From Epiperipatus broadwayi (taxonomy: Eukaryota > Onychophora > Udeonychophora > Euonychophora > Peripatidae), in contig JAQFVV010012447.1 in the NCBI GenBank assembly GCA_028023455.1, positions 872,001 to 936,000 on the forward strand: a stretch of 64,000 bases of DNA, written 5' to 3'. The notes below the pieces were generated by a model. It saw only the letters and a list, made by a program, of their open reading frames with translations, was not told the origin of the DNA and ran no database searches. Of the stretch, positions 35,590-46,830 are shown piece after piece; the stretch's first letter is position 1; every line of letters starts with the position of its first letter. Both the position numbers and the translations under genes were made by a program.

Positions 35590-35985
35590 AGAAGTGTGTC
35601 CTGTACATGAGGGGTCAGATTGACCTTAGATCAACATGGGTGTGACAAGAATCTCGGCCTCAGGGTGGCCTTTGAACGTTCCATCATCAGAATTTCTATT
35701 GGATGGACGGTTGAAGAGTTGGAGTGTGGAGTAAATTGAAGCCTGTCCATTAAAGTATGAGGTTTGGCTATCTTAATATATATCTGAGCATTTATAGCAT
35801 ATATGTGTGGAGATGGTAATCTGAACCAACTGATGATTGCTGGTTTAGCATGAAATACGTATATTGGTGATTATTTATCTTTTCAACATATATGTGTTCA
35901 AGTGTATCAGTGTTATGAGATAGTGTGAATAGTGGTGGGTCGTGTGAAAGTCTGTGCTCATATACCCTATATATTCCATTTAATG
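35590..35985 (+). mobile_element. Hammerhead element, copy C
   Basis: The body (about 35620-35770) aligns with 795-935 of the first element (AACATGGGTRTGA, GGTTGAAGAGTTGGAG, AAATTGAAG, TTAAAGT). It is followed by a hammerhead (35817-35873) and a tail (ATGTGTTCAAGTGTATCAG to CTCATATACCCTATATATT). The tail is also found after the hammerhead at 41.95 kb. It begins shortly after the CTAT satellite. Confidence 0.7.
35817..35873 (+). ncRNA. Type I hammerhead ribozyme (copy C)
   Basis: CTGATGA (35830-35836) and GAAA (35852-35855). Stem II is TGCTG / TAGCA, loop GTT, flanked by a U-U mismatch instead of G-U. Stem I has inner CCAA (35826-35829) / TTGG (35864-35867) and outer TAATC (35817-35821) / GATTA (35869-35873), with an internal loop TGAA opposite T. 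Stem III is the self-complementary ATACGTAT (35855-35862) with no loop left, which can only form properly between two molecules. Predicted cleavage is after A35863. The outer stem differs from copy A but still pairs, meaning compensatory change. Confidence 0.82.
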
Positions 35986-36051
35986 TATATATACATTAAG
36001 TTATATACGTATATATTTACAAATATGGTAGGTAGCATAGACTTTAATTAA

Positions 36052-36082
36052 ATCACTGTAGAACAAAGGCTTCTTCATCAGC
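36052..36082 (-). ncRNA. Decayed hammerhead-like core (PLE type)
   Basis: Minus strand: GCTGATGA (36082-36075), then a possible stem AGAA / TTCT around GCCTTTG, then ACAG where GAAA should be. Similar CTGATGAAG...CGAAACG strings mark PLE termini. Only the first half of the core is intact. Confidence 0.4.
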
Positions 36083-36089
36083 ATCTCAT

Positions 36090-38282
36090 AAAAAACAGTA
36101 AAAATAAAGTCATAATAGCTGAACACTTGGATATCGATTTAGCATACATATTATATAGTTAGTTAAGATTTAAGATGCCTACAGAATAGCTACGTAAGAA
36201 AAAAATTGCGTGTTGAAAAAAAAAAAATCCTTTTCTTGACCCAAATGCAAACCCTAGTTCATATACATACGATGATATATTTTTATTTTTCTGTTATAAA
36301 TCTTTCACAAAATATTCGTTTTTTTTTCTTTTTAAATTTATATATATTTACAAAATTATAAAAAAATATAAATAACATCTTTTTTTTTATTTTGGTCAAA
36401 TTAAGTTGGTATATTTAGAAGAAATACAAAAAATGGGAATGAATAATTAAAGTTGATAATCAAATAACGATAACTGTATTAACATATATACTTAAAAACA
36501 TACATTATTGTTTATAATTTTCAAAATACACAATTTTTGCAAAAAATAAAAATAATTTATATCCTATGTATTATGTGTGTATATACGCGATTGTATATAT
36601 ATATATTGTGATGGAATTGTCGTACACGTGAATTTTGCTTATAAATAGATAGTAGAACAATATAAAATGTCCTCATTTTTCATTTCTTTATTTCATATGC
36701 TTCCATATATCACAATTGACCATTTGTAAATTTATAATAAAATTTCTCTCTGCTTTCAGAAAAGAAAACATCATCGTTAGGAATTTCCAAAATGAACAAC
36801 CAATTCATATTTCATACACTTAAAAAAATAGCATGGTCATACAAAAACTACAAATAGATTTAAAAACATTGTATACAATCTGATACTATACGATCATTAG
36901 TATAAAATATAGTAAAAATGAATTGGTAATCACTTAACAGAAAATATGTGTTACATTAGCAAAGGAAAAATTTAATGGAATTTTAAATTTTAAAAACTTT
37001 TTATTTTGTTATTATTGTCTTTTGTTATTATTGTTTTTATTCTTAAAGTTAATACAACAGTAAATGTATTTACATGCGATAATAATAAACACAGTACCAC
37101 GCAATATGGTTAAATATTTTATTAACTTCAATTTAAAATATTTTAAATCAAACATCTGATATATTATTAGTCTGATATCAAAAACATCTAGCTATTCAAA
37201 CAACCCAATAAAGTAAGGGACTTCAGGTGCCCTTGTAGGTGTGCTTAACACTCCCTGATGTACCATGGATGCTTGCTTCCTGTCCAGATATGGTGACACT
37301 TCCAGTTGTACCATGACCGTTTGCCTCCTGTCAGGTCTAATATTTGGCATATTCTAGTTTGATCATGAGGGAAACAGTGTAAAATTTATTATTCTTTCAC
37401 TCTATCTGAATGTGCTGTCAATTTATAGTCAGATCTTCCTCTCTAATGATAGCAATTGGATTCACTGAGAATATTAATCTATTAGCCTGTTTCTGTCATT
37501 GGTTATATTTTATCTATACACATATCCACTGGTGTGTAGCAATAAATGCTGAATACAATCAAGATATAATTTTAATATGGAGAAGTCCATTATATTAAGG
37601 TAAGTTGAGCCATATCAATAGTTGAAAACAAATTTTAAATATTGATTATTGAAATAAAACTTTTTATCCAGTTTTAAATGTTTAAAAGATAAAAGCCTGA
37701 ACTTATTCAGTTATCTTACAAATGGCTTCTATTAATAATTACAAAATTCATGTATACTTCTGGACCCACATCATTTATTATTTTAAAAGAAAAAAAAGAT
37801 ATATTCTTTAAATTATATGAATATAAAAATCCTAAAAAAAATAACTGTGGGAAAATCAAGCAGTGAATAATTGACTTAAAATAAATTATTGGGATAATAT
37901 TAAAAATATTCAATAATTTTGTGTATCTCAGTTATAAATTCTTCCTACAACTTTCATTTATTTTAAATAACAGTCAGAGGATGGTAAGATTTTATTCTTT
38001 CAATTTAATATTTTTTTAAAAAAATTTAAAATTGATACATAACAAACTTAAGTTTAATATAACTTGGTGAAATTTTGTAAATTTGTTTAAAATGTCTATG
38101 AAATTAATAGAAAACATTAATTTTTTAAAAAATAAATATTTTCAATCAATGTAAAATGTTAAAACACTTTTCACTTCAAAGAATATTTCACATTTTTCAT
38201 CACTTATATAGACATACATTATTATGTACACATACTAAATATGATATATACATAAGGGGTATACATTTTAACTTATAGCAGA

Positions 38283-38329
<47 letters not shown>

Positions 38330-39310
38330 ACTATAAGTATCCAGTCAGTTTAAAGTATGATATAGTTTTGCATTTTTATTTACTATGCCAATACTAAACA
38401 CTTAAAAGCAATAGAGATGTTTTTTTATATTAGTTGTTTTTATTTGTGCACTAAAAATAAAGAAAATAATTGTTTTTCAATCATAATTGAGTTTATAGAT
38501 TTAACTTAAAATAAAACCATAGGGGGAAAGGGTTTCAAAAATTAATTAAGTCAATCTCATAGCTTATTTAATTTCTGAACCATCCCCATGCTTTTATTTC
38601 AAGTTAAATCTTAAAACCTCAATTGTGGTTGAAGCAACATTTTTTATATATATTTAACACACAAATAAAAGCATTTAATATAAAAAAAAAATTGACTCTA
38701 TTAATTGTCTTTTAAGTTAATAAGTGGGATGATGGAAAGTAAATCTTTACCTCTATATTTGTTAATTAATAATTTATTATTATTATTATTATTATTTTTG
38801 TGTAAAACTTGAATTTTTGTGTTTATTTACTTCTTTATGTTTTTAAATATAGATATAATATAATGTTACTATTTATTCAATGAATAAGTATATTTTATAT
38901 TTATATATATAAATAAATATTATAGTGGCATCATGCCATAATACCAATTAAATGTTATTAATATTAATGCTGGCTGTAAAAAAGAATTTATTATCACCTG
39001 AAATGAAATTCTTTGATATCACTTTGAGACTTTAATAAACCAAGTAGAGTAAATTCCTAATGTCTCCTCTATACAATTTTTTTGTTGCAGTTGTTATTAT
39101 TATACGTTTAATTATATGGTAAATGAACATCATTGGACACTCATCAAACAGTGTGGTAAGTTTATAAATTTTGACCTGAGTTTAAAATCCAAGAAACATC
39201 ATAGACTGACTTTCTTCTTAGTTTTCCTGAAAGACTTTTAGTTATAATAAAAATACCAAAAAAAAATAAATAAACACTTTTATTCATATAAATGTATTAA
39301 AAAATAAAAA
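36090..39310. other. AT-rich, no gene seen
   Basis: No supportable gene. A less AT-rich patch at 37190-37345 contains an imperfect ~60-base tandem duplication (TGTACCATGGATGCTTGC / TGTACCATGACCGTTTGC, each followed by CTCCTGTC or TTCCTGTC). A (TA)n array lies at about 38284-38328 and (ATT)n near 38777. Open frames 37410-37598 (+) and 37716-37913 (-) lack family features. Confidence 0.5.
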
Positions 39311-39319
39311 ATGAGTCTT

Positions 39320-39421
39320 GCATTGGTGGTCAAGAGGTCAGCGCGACTGCCTTGCACTTGCAGGTAGTTGCCTGGGTTGTGGGTTCACATCCTGGCCAAT
39401 GCTATGACACTTAAAAAAAAA
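39320..39421 (+). repeat. tRNA-derived SINE / retropseudogene, copy 3
   Basis: The best preserved of the three copies. A perfect 7-bp acceptor stem, GCATTGG (39320-39326) with CCAATGC (39396-39402), closes an 83-base tRNA-like body. It has an A-box region (GGTCAAGAGGTCAGCGC), CTTGCAC in anticodon-loop position, and a B box GGGTTCACATCC. It is followed by CTATGACACTTAAAAAAAAA, the family's conserved 3' end and an A-rich tail. The anticodon arm does not fold normally, so it is not a functional tRNA. Confidence 0.72.
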
Positions 39422-39562
39422 GACCTAGCATTCTCAGAAATCTTGATTTTATGCAACCAAATTAAAAATATGTGGTGCTCATGCTTAAAAGTATTCTTAG
39501 TTTTATATGGTTCCAGAAATTAAGTGTAAATGTAATTTAACACCACTAGATGGAGAAAGGTA

Positions 39563-39937
39563 ATGCGGTATGCAAAAGATTTGGATAAAGAATTTATATC
39601 AATATATTTGTACAAAAGATGGGATGATTGTGTTAAGAGGATTATTGAGTATTATAGTAGTAAGGAATGGGATAAAATAATAAATTTATTAATAAAGACT
39701 AGGGAGTTAGAGAAATGGAGAAATAGTATGGAGAGTAAAAAGAGTTTAAATATATATAGAAATAAACAGAATATTAGGTGTGAGTTAATATATGATAATA
39801 GTAAGGAAAGTAGTTTATTGTTTAAGGCTCGAACGGGATCTTTAGCTACAAAGAATATACATGTAAATGGAAAAATATGGGTGATTTATTTTGTAAATTA
39901 TGTAAGGAAGGAATTGAAAATATTAGGCCTTTGCTAA
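39563..39937 (+). pseudogene. LINE ORF2 C-terminal domain, part 1
   Basis: The 124-codon frame encodes the post-RT segment: a YLYKRWDDCVKRIIEY helix, Lys/Glu-rich linker, and LLFKARTGSLATK, the ARTG...T pattern that precedes the terminal zinc-binding motif in several LINE clades. A frameshift near 39880 moves the rest of the protein to the next frame (39877-40137). Confidence 0.7.
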
Positions 39938-40137
39938 TTGAATGTAAATGCTTGAAAACAGAAAGGGTACATATAATGAAGTTGTGGAAAAATAAATATG
40001 AAAAGAGTGATTATACAGAAAGTGAATTATTGGTTTTTATGCTGGGTTTGGGAAAAGATAAGGGGGATTTAGATATAAAGATTATAGAGTTGACAAAAAT
40101 TATGTTGTGGAAATGGGATAGAGCAGATTATGGGTAA
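39877..40137 (+). pseudogene. LINE ORF2 C-terminal domain, part 2 (zinc-binding motif)
   Basis: Continues the preceding frame after a frameshift: FCKLCKEGIENIRPLLIECKCL. This is a CxxC...C motif of the kind CxxC-EtieHlL-eC, with the usual His replaced in IRPLL, followed by a Lys/Asp-rich tail ending WDRADYG. In the family this C-terminal finger helps bind target or template nucleic acid. The missing His and the frameshift mark a dead copy. Confidence 0.7.
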
Positions 40138-40252
40138 ATTTAGAGTGGGAAATGTAAAAGAAAGTGGCTAACAGGTTTATCTGGGCATAATTGCTGAGAT
40201 ATTCTTGACTTCGTTTAAGGAGAAGCCATAATACATCACATCACATCACATC

Positions 40253-40559
40253 CCTTACAAAATTCAAAATTTACATTTTATACTATTTTTTTTTTACTTA
40301 AAACAAAAATGTATTGCCATTAAAAATATATATGTAGGAAAATTTATTATTAGATTGGTACTTAGAAAGTAAATACTGACTTACAAAATTTTAATAGATG
40401 AAGAGACAGACAAAAAAATAGAATAAACTAAATAAAGTATAAAATATCAATTGGGATTTCTTGAAGTCAGAATAGTGTGTGTGAATCATTTTTTTTCTTT
40501 ATGAATATTTTACAGTGTTGACAGATAAAACAAAATTATGGACTTTATTCCCAGGAAGC
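40253..40559. other. AT-rich spacer between two LINE copies
   Basis: No supportable feature. Confidence 0.5.
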
Positions 40560-40641
40560 TATAAAATATCAACTAAGTCAGGAGTTGGCAGTTGAAGACA
40601 AGGTATTAATATTTCCAGACTGCTGATACAACTGATATTCA

Positions 40642-41305
40642 ATGATAATCTTTTATTTAGATATCTACAACTGCAAATCACTTTCAAGTAAAGAAATATT
40701 TTACAAATTGCAAAAAGAACTCTATAATATTAAACAGGATATTGTTAAATTTTATGAAGTTACAGGAAAAGATAAAGAGAAAATTGATGCAAAAAGTAAT
40801 AATGCAATTTACTATAAATATTAAAAGTACCAAGTGCAGAATGATTTATTACAAATAAAAGTAAAAGAACAACAATGTGGAAATTAATAGTCTAGTAGAC
40901 AGAATGGTGAGATTAATTGTTCACACTAATAGGTAATACCAAATGGAGATAGTTTAGAGTTATACCCCAAAAAGTTCTCATGGTGATGAAGAAGTTATAC
41001 AAGATGATTTTGATCAGACCAAACAACATTTTAAAATTGTCATGGGTTACTTCAATGCTAGGATTGGTAAATGATGAAAAAGATGAAAGTAATGTGAGTA
41101 AATTTGATTTCCTGATGAAAATTAAAGGGCACTGATTATAAATTCTTTCTTTGAAAAAACAAATTAGAGGGAAATGTATACGAAAGTATCTAAATAAAAA
41201 CACAACAGAACTGGATTATAAGATGTTTAACAAAAATGTGTATTTCAAGATTGTAATATTCTTAGTAAATTCAACAGCGGAAGTGATCATAGATTAATAA
41301 GATAT
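40642..41305 (+). pseudogene. RTE-like apurinic endonuclease domain (broken)
   Basis: The start, 40642-40824, encodes SLSSKEIFYKLQKEL-NIKQDIV and EVTGK...YYKY. This matches the RTE N-terminus where LSS...LxxALxxIKWDIIGLxEVR surrounds the catalytic Glu. After a gap, 40957-41071 gives VYTPKSSHGDEEV...FKIVMGYFNARIGK, the YAPTSSHSDEE...GDFNAKIG motif with Asp changed to Tyr in GDFN. Near 41270-41305 NSGSDHRLIR is the terminal catalytic SDHR motif, intact. Stops and shifts lie between the blocks. AP endonuclease nicks target DNA to prime reverse transcription; here the mutated motif means it is inactive. Confidence 0.8.
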
Positions 41306-41947
41306 AAGAAACACATTATTGCAAAACTACAGAAATAATAACTATTAAGAAAGATAGTATTAATAACTGACATTTCTTATCTTCCAAAACATTCAAGACA
41401 ATCTAAATTAGAACTTGTTATCATTTTTAAAATAATAAAAGACCTTGAAGATGGTTCAGACAAGACTGAAATCAATAAAAAGAAAAAGGATTTTTTTTTA
41501 TTAATAATTGAAAAAGCAATACTTGGCACAAAACAAATAGCATTTTACTAGTAAATTTTTTATTGAGATGAGAAAATGCATGGAGAAGGAATATGAGAAT
41601 TTTTAAAATGCTCCATTTAAAAAAAATCTAGGATTTTTAAAAATAATATAAAAAAGGGATAATAATGATATAAGAAAAAATAATTGTGAATTGGGGAAAG
41701 AAAGTTATAGAAGAAAACAAAAGGCTTAAAAATGTACAACAACACCATAATAATGCAAAGAAAGTTGTTTCAGCAATACAAATAAAAGATGAAATTATTA
41801 CTAAAAAAGAAATGACTTCCATAATATGTATGGAAGAATAAAGAACAAAAAAATAAAATATTCTATACAATTACTATGTCTCCTAAACTGGCAGATATTT
41901 TAAATGAAAAACTAAGACATGCTATTAAATCTAAAAAGAAAAAAACA

Positions 41948-42160
41948 TGAACAACTGATGATTGCTGGTTTAGCATGAAATATGTATATTGGTGATTATT
42001 TATCTTTTCAACATATATATGTTCAAGTGTATCAGTGTTATGAGATTGTGTGGAGAGTGGTGGGTCATGTGAAAGTCTGTGCTCATATACCCTATATATT
42101 ACATATATAGACATTGATATATAATAACTGTGTGTTTCAGTTATTGATATCTTAAAAGAA
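41948..42160 (+). mobile_element. Hammerhead element, copy D (5'-truncated)
   Basis: Begins abruptly at about 41950 within the 5' strand of stem I and then follows copy C closely through ATGTTCAAGTGTATCAGTGTTATGAGAT to CTCATATACCCTATATATTAC. It lies within the RTE-like LINE and must therefore be younger than it. 5' truncation at a retroelement insertion points to target-primed reverse transcription. Confidence 0.7.
41955..41997 (+). ncRNA. Hammerhead ribozyme remnant (copy D)
   Basis: Core CTGATGA (41955-41961) and GAAA (41977-41980) are intact, with the same stem II as copy C and stem III ATAT/GTAT (41980-41987). Predicted cleavage is after A41988, then TTGG and GATTA. The 5' strand of stem I is cut off (only CAA remains before CTGATGA), so it cannot cleave by itself. 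Confidence 0.7.
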
Positions 42161-42251
42161 GCATGTGCAGAATTAAAAAAAAACATACCAAAACTATTTA
42201 TCAAATATCTAAATAATAAAGATGTATCAGATGACATAGCAAAAATGCAGT

Positions 42252-43000
42252 AATAATATTTATTTTTAAGAAAGGTGATAAAAAAGATATTACAAATTGC
42301 AGACCTGTCAGTTTTCCATCAGTTCTATATGAAATCTTTAACAATTCAGTCAACCAATAGTAAAAAAGTGATTTTATCAAAGTAATTCACATACAAGTAC
42401 TGAAAAACTTATAAAAAAGCCCAATAAATATGACTTGCTATGATGCTTTGGATTTATTGATTAAGAAATGGCATTGTACTCTATAATTATTTTCATGATG
42501 ATTGATGCATTGGATCATAAAGCCATGATCTATCAAATCAATGGCAATTATTAGATTACATGACGATAATATGAATTTTAACATTGAGAAGGGTGTATAA
42601 AAGAATAATTCCATATGTCAAAAACTTTTTCCAACAGTTTTACAAAATGTCTTTTGTCATTTAAAATTGCAAGCTAAGTGGATAAAAGTTAATGGGCATT
42701 ATTTTAAGTCAATAGATGGTGCATTTGTTATGAACATAATTCTTCAGAGAATGTTGCAAGAGTTATAAGATAAAAGTAAGACAGTAGGATTAGAGATGAA
42801 TGCTATCAAAAATAATGTTCAGTGCATTTTCTCAGGAGATAATAAAGATTGATAATCCTTAAATTAGAAGAAATTAACAACTACAAAATATCTTGGTCAG
42901 CTTATTGATTGCAGATGTAACATAATGAATGAAATTATTCAAAGAATTGGCCTTAGACAGAATGCTTTTGATAGAAATAAACTATAAAAAGATAATAGAT
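42252..43000 (+). pseudogene. RTE-like reverse transcriptase (broken)
   Basis: 42252-42360 reads [30 protein letters not shown], the first RT block (KKGDxxDxxNYRPISLLSVxYKIF), without a stop. Further on, 42710-42780 gives SIDGAFVMNIILQ and 42870-42975 gives KYLGQLIDCRCNIMNEIIQRI, the block after the active site (YLGQLI...EIxRRI). The FADD box is not readable. Frameshifts separate the blocks. Confidence 0.75.
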
Positions 43001-43600
43001 CTATGTGTTTGAAAGGAAAGATTTTTAATATATAAATTAATGAAATATAAAGAAATGTATGTTTAAGTAGCAAAAAGGGATCAAAAATGAAACACATGGA
43101 TGGGAGAACTAATAGGTATAAATAGTGACACTGAAAAATTAAAAACAGGAGGTAAATAGTGCTAAAAGAGATGATAGTAGACAGTAGATAGACAGGTGAA
43201 CTTTTAAATTATATCCCAAGAAATTGTAACATGCTAGAGAGAGATCATATTTAAGACAGATGAATTAAATAAGGAAGTTTCTTGATGTGTAGAGAAAAGA
43301 GTTTATGGATTTGAGAAATTGAATTAAACTTGGAAAGATCTTCATACAGCAGGGGAGTGATAGTGGTCAAAATTGATTATGAAAATCAATCAGTCCTATT
43401 ACAATTTGTCACCCATTATTTTTAATTCAATTTTCATGTGATTTTTCTATTACCCATATTAAATGTAAGACTACTTCCCATATCTTTATTCATATAGAGT
43501 CCTATCAAAATTCCCATTTGAGTACTTCAAGTTATTTATTTCTATATAATATTCCATGTTGTCTTATTCAGATTTATAATCAAGAGAAATGAAATTGAAA

Positions 43601-43735
43601 AGCTGCAAACCTTTCACACTTATTGTACTTATCTGACAGCCAATCAGATGTTATGATGGCTGCCTGAATAATGATCAAACCGTAAGCACAAGACAGAATT
43701 TTATAAGAAAAGTGCGGTCCACCCTCTTTTTTACT
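43601..43735. repeat. Single diverged arm of the 25.7 kb foldback family
   Basis: GACAGCCAATCAGATG, then ATGATGGC, then AAGCACAAGACAGAATTTTATAAGAAAAG follows the order of the 25.73-25.87 kb left arm (GACAGCCAATCAGATGG, ACACAAGCCAGAACTATTAGAAAAAG). No inverted partner is found nearby. Confidence 0.55.
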
Positions 43736-43739
43736 TGTC

Positions 43740-45234
43740 TTTCTATATATCTAAGCCAATCTGAAGCATAATATCATGATACAAAAAATAATTAAGATTA
43801 TGATGCTTAAAATAAAGAATACCAAAAATTAACAAAAGACAAAATTTAATTTACACTATAATAGTACCAGAAATGTGAGTTAATTAGAACTCAAAGTTTG
43901 TTACATTAAATATAGAGAATAAATCAATTAATAGCCAACATTAGCAGAACCTTGCTATTATTACTTATCTACACTTCAAATGCCAATCGGAGAAAATTAA
44001 TTACAGCACTTTACAATTCAATATTTTAATATTTAAATAGCATATTAGCAATTATGGTAAAATTCTACCACAGACATATACACATTGTTGTCAGCATTAA
44101 ATTACAAATATAATGTATTAATTATGAATATTTTTTATTCAAAATATATTTAAAAATGGAAAAATATTTTATATCTACAAGTTTACCTCATTACTCATGA
44201 GTACTACTTTTTTATCCTTTCCTTTTCTGGCTATAATTGCTATTTTATATTTAAATACAATAAATATTAAGCATACCATTATTATTGGCAATATCTAATT
44301 ATTTAAAGTAAAATTACAAGTTTGCAAAATTTTTTAATTTTATTTTATTCTACTTTCTGTTTTTAAACACTTTCATTTAATGTAAAAATTTTGAATGATT
44401 ATTTAGGTAAAATTTGGTTATTTTTATTGAATGTATTTTTTTCAAGTTTTGTATATATGTTAGGAGTAATGTTACAATCCAATATAAAATTGCAATATTT
44501 CAAAACTGTCCAACCATTTGTACAATCAAGAAGTGTTGATGGGCTGAATTTCAAATCATGTTGATACCAGTTTAGTAAGTTTTCAAAGATTCACAATAGG
44601 TGGTGGTATATATTTTTTAAAACACAGTTTTGCTGAATTTTATGATTTAATTTATTAAAAAATGTTTAAAGTTAATTAAAATAGAAAAAAAAAGAAGGGT
44701 AAAACTTTAATTTCTCTTGATGGTTAAGCTAAAACTTGCACTTTTTGAAAAGTGTTGCTTTCATCTAATAAGTGACACATCAATTTAATGTAAAATAATG
44801 GAAATACAGGAATATTATTTTGATTGTTAGTTTTTAAATTTGACTATAAAATATCTGTCACAAAATATTTGATAATTAAAAAATAATAAATATATATATA
44901 TATATAATGCTTTATAAAAATCTCATTTTGCAACTGTATTGCTATGATATTATTATAAAGATATCGAAAGCATGCTGAGTGTATTATATTAAGAATATTA
45001 TAATTATATTTCAAGCCATTCTTATTTCTCATTAAAATTATCAAGTTTTTTTTGTTTTTATTTTTTATAAAAAAATTATTTTTTTTAAAAAAAAAAAATA
45101 ATAAAAAAAAATAAATAAATATAAAAAAAATTTGTGCCTGTGTTTGTAATGAGTATTATATATGTGACATATATTTCACACAAACAAAATTATGAGTGTA
45201 AAGTAAACAAATAAACTAAATACGATAGATAAAT
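43740..45234. other. AT-rich, no gene seen
   Basis: No supportable feature; a short (TA)n occurs near 44890. The open frame 44844-45044 (-) spans it and is spurious. Confidence 0.5.
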
Positions 45235-45312
45235 AAAATGGATATTGGGTTTATTTGGCTAAGTACTTTCGAAGGAATATCTTCATTATCAAAGCTGTGT
45301 GCTAAATAAATT
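45235..45312 (-). repeat. PLE-type terminus with hammerhead-like remnant
   Basis: Minus strand: CTTTGATAATGAAG, ATATTCC, TTCGAAAGTACTTAGCC. TGATAATGA...CGAAA with an AAG/CTT stem resembles the CTGATGA...CGAAA box of PLE ends, with a 2-base insertion in the first half. No adjoining coding sequence. Confidence 0.35.
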
Positions 45313-45729
45313 GCGAAGTAAGACCGTTGCTATGAAATGCAAATAATGTTTACCATTTTTTTGGATATTGCGTAATGCATATCTCTTTTGTTCATCAAAT
45401 TAAAGTGATTTAATTAATTAGTTTATGGATGCCCCATGCATCTATTTCAAAGTACATATAATAGCCAAAATTATATAAAAAATGTTTTGGTTTTTAGCAC
45501 ATTTCTAATCAAATTAAATAAAAGCACTTTTTACAAAATATTATTTATATATATTATTCTAATTCTAACTTAATTTTATTATGGATGGCAAAATATAAAT
45601 GTACTGTTATGATACTCAATATAAATCTTGCTTTGTAGTCAAATTTTTTGAAAACTATGAGACAGTTTTTTTGTTATGTAAAAAAACTGCTATTGTAAAA
45701 GTCATAAAAATAATTGCACAGAAATTATT

Positions 45730-45793
45730 AGTATAACTATTATTAAAGTTTCCAATTTTTGAGTATAACTATTATTAAAGTTTCCAATTTTTG
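45730..45793. repeat. 32-bp perfect tandem duplication
   Basis: AGTATAACTATTATTAAAG... occurs twice, 45730-45761 and 45762-45793, without mismatch. A recent slippage duplication. Confidence 0.92.
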
Positions 45794-45799
45794 AGAAAT

Positions 45800-46685
45800 C
45801 TAGCTTTTAACTCTTTGGCATAGTTTGTCATACACTAATGCTTGTGGATAATTGAAGGTCCTTACTGTTGAATTAAAGGTTGTTTTTAGCCATTCATTCC
45901 CCATAAAATTTGCCTGATATTATTAAACTATTTATTCTGTTTACCACCATCCTGCAGTTGGATTCTAAAACTTCATTGTTATACAATGATTTACTGTTAT
46001 GTATTAATCTTCCTGTCACAGTTTTGCACTGTTACTTTGGTTGCTGTTTTATTTCTGTCACAGTTATTTCAATTGGTTGTTTTCCTACGATATTATTCAA
46101 TTTTGTTTTCTATGGAATTTTAAATATTTTTGTAAATAATATATTGTTCAAATTTGTGTATTACTTAATTGCTGTATTTTGTTTTCCAGTAAACAAGTTA
46201 TATTGTTTATAAAAAGAAAGTCAAAATTTCTATTTTATAATTAAAAAACATTTTTATAAAAATATATGATTAAAAAAAAGTAAAAAATTACTTAATATCT
46301 TTTGCAACATATAACAGTATGAAATAAAGTTGTTTTTTATTTAATTAAAGAATGCTGCTGAAGATTATATTTCCCCCATCAAATGAAGATATGTAGTAAT
46401 TATCATTGACCAACAAAAAATTTAACCAATAACACATAAAATATAAATATTTATGATTGAAATCAATGAAAGTAGTATTTACTGATGAAAATAATTTATT
46501 TAGTAAAAAAAATAAAATGTACATATTTTTTTTGAAAAATGAAACCTATACAGCTGTTGCTTTCACTTGCATACATGCTCTGGCAAGTACTTTTCTTTTC
46601 CTCTAAACAGATTACTTTTTGGAAATGGATTTCTTATAGGTTTGCATTTGGCTTTGTATCTGCATTTCATTTCTAAATCATCACA
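45800..46685. other. AT-rich; one open frame of doubtful status
   Basis: The frame at 45910-46212 (+, about 100 codons, no ATG context support) is hydrophobic with several Cys/Phe-rich stretches, as AT-rich random sequence often gives. I do not support it as a gene. Confidence 0.45.
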
Positions 46686-46830
46686 TGATCATTTCTTATG
46701 TTTACACAAGCTGTTTAAACATTAGCAACTTTATTCATACAATAATACCACTCACCCAGCATTTATTGCTTACTATGGATTGCACTAGGTGGCACTAGTG
46801 TATGAATAGAATTGCTACTGTCATTTCATT
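46686..46830. repeat. Diverged fragment of foldback family F1
   Basis: GATCATTTCTTATG...ACACAAGCTGTTTAAAC and, further on, GGATTGCACTAGGTGGCACTAGTGTATG correspond to the outer end of F1 elements (CTTGCACTAGGTGGCACTACTGTATG at 24.87 kb). No second arm. Confidence 0.5.

Larger units (their letters stand above)
39545..40252 (+). mobile_element. 5'-truncated CR1/L2-like LINE, 3' fragment
   Basis: Aligns throughout with the 3' part of the minus-strand LINE at 47.2-51.5 kb (GGTATGCARAAGATTTGGAT; AAAAGATGGGRTGATTGTGTTAAGAG; GTGGCTAACAGGTTT). It ends in a pentamer tail (CATCA)n at 40234-40252, as in the other copy. The 5' flank has CACTAGATGG, also found just ahead of ORF1 in the long copy, so an internally deleted rather than simply truncated copy is possible. 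Confidence 0.8.
40560..43400 (+). mobile_element. Decayed RTE-like LINE, interrupted
   Basis: Endonuclease, reverse transcriptase and C-terminal pieces occur in the right order over about 2.8 kb, in shifting frames with many stops: EN at 40642-41305, RT from 42252, RT tail to about 43000, C-terminal region to about 43380. A hammerhead element (41948-42160) is inserted in the linker between EN and RT. The 9.7 kb fragment is the same family. The large number of stops makes this an old, inactive insertion. No clear 3' repeat tail or target duplication is seen. Confidence 0.75.

Noticed and set aside
35684-35700. Minus-strand CTGATGATGGAACGTTC within copy C body
   Set aside because: CTGATGA is present and GAAC/GTTC could pair, but there is no loop and no GAAA (only CAAAGG). 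It was not strong enough to list as a ribozyme.
41637-42237. Minus-strand frames of 77 and 124 codons overlapping the hammerhead copy D
   Set aside because: They are antisense to a decayed RTE-like LINE and the hammerhead element, whose plus-strand identity is clear.
45910-46212. About 100-codon hydrophobic frame resembling a membrane protein
   Set aside because: Hydrophobicity follows from T-rich codons. No signal peptide pattern, no ATG context and no homologous copy in the window.
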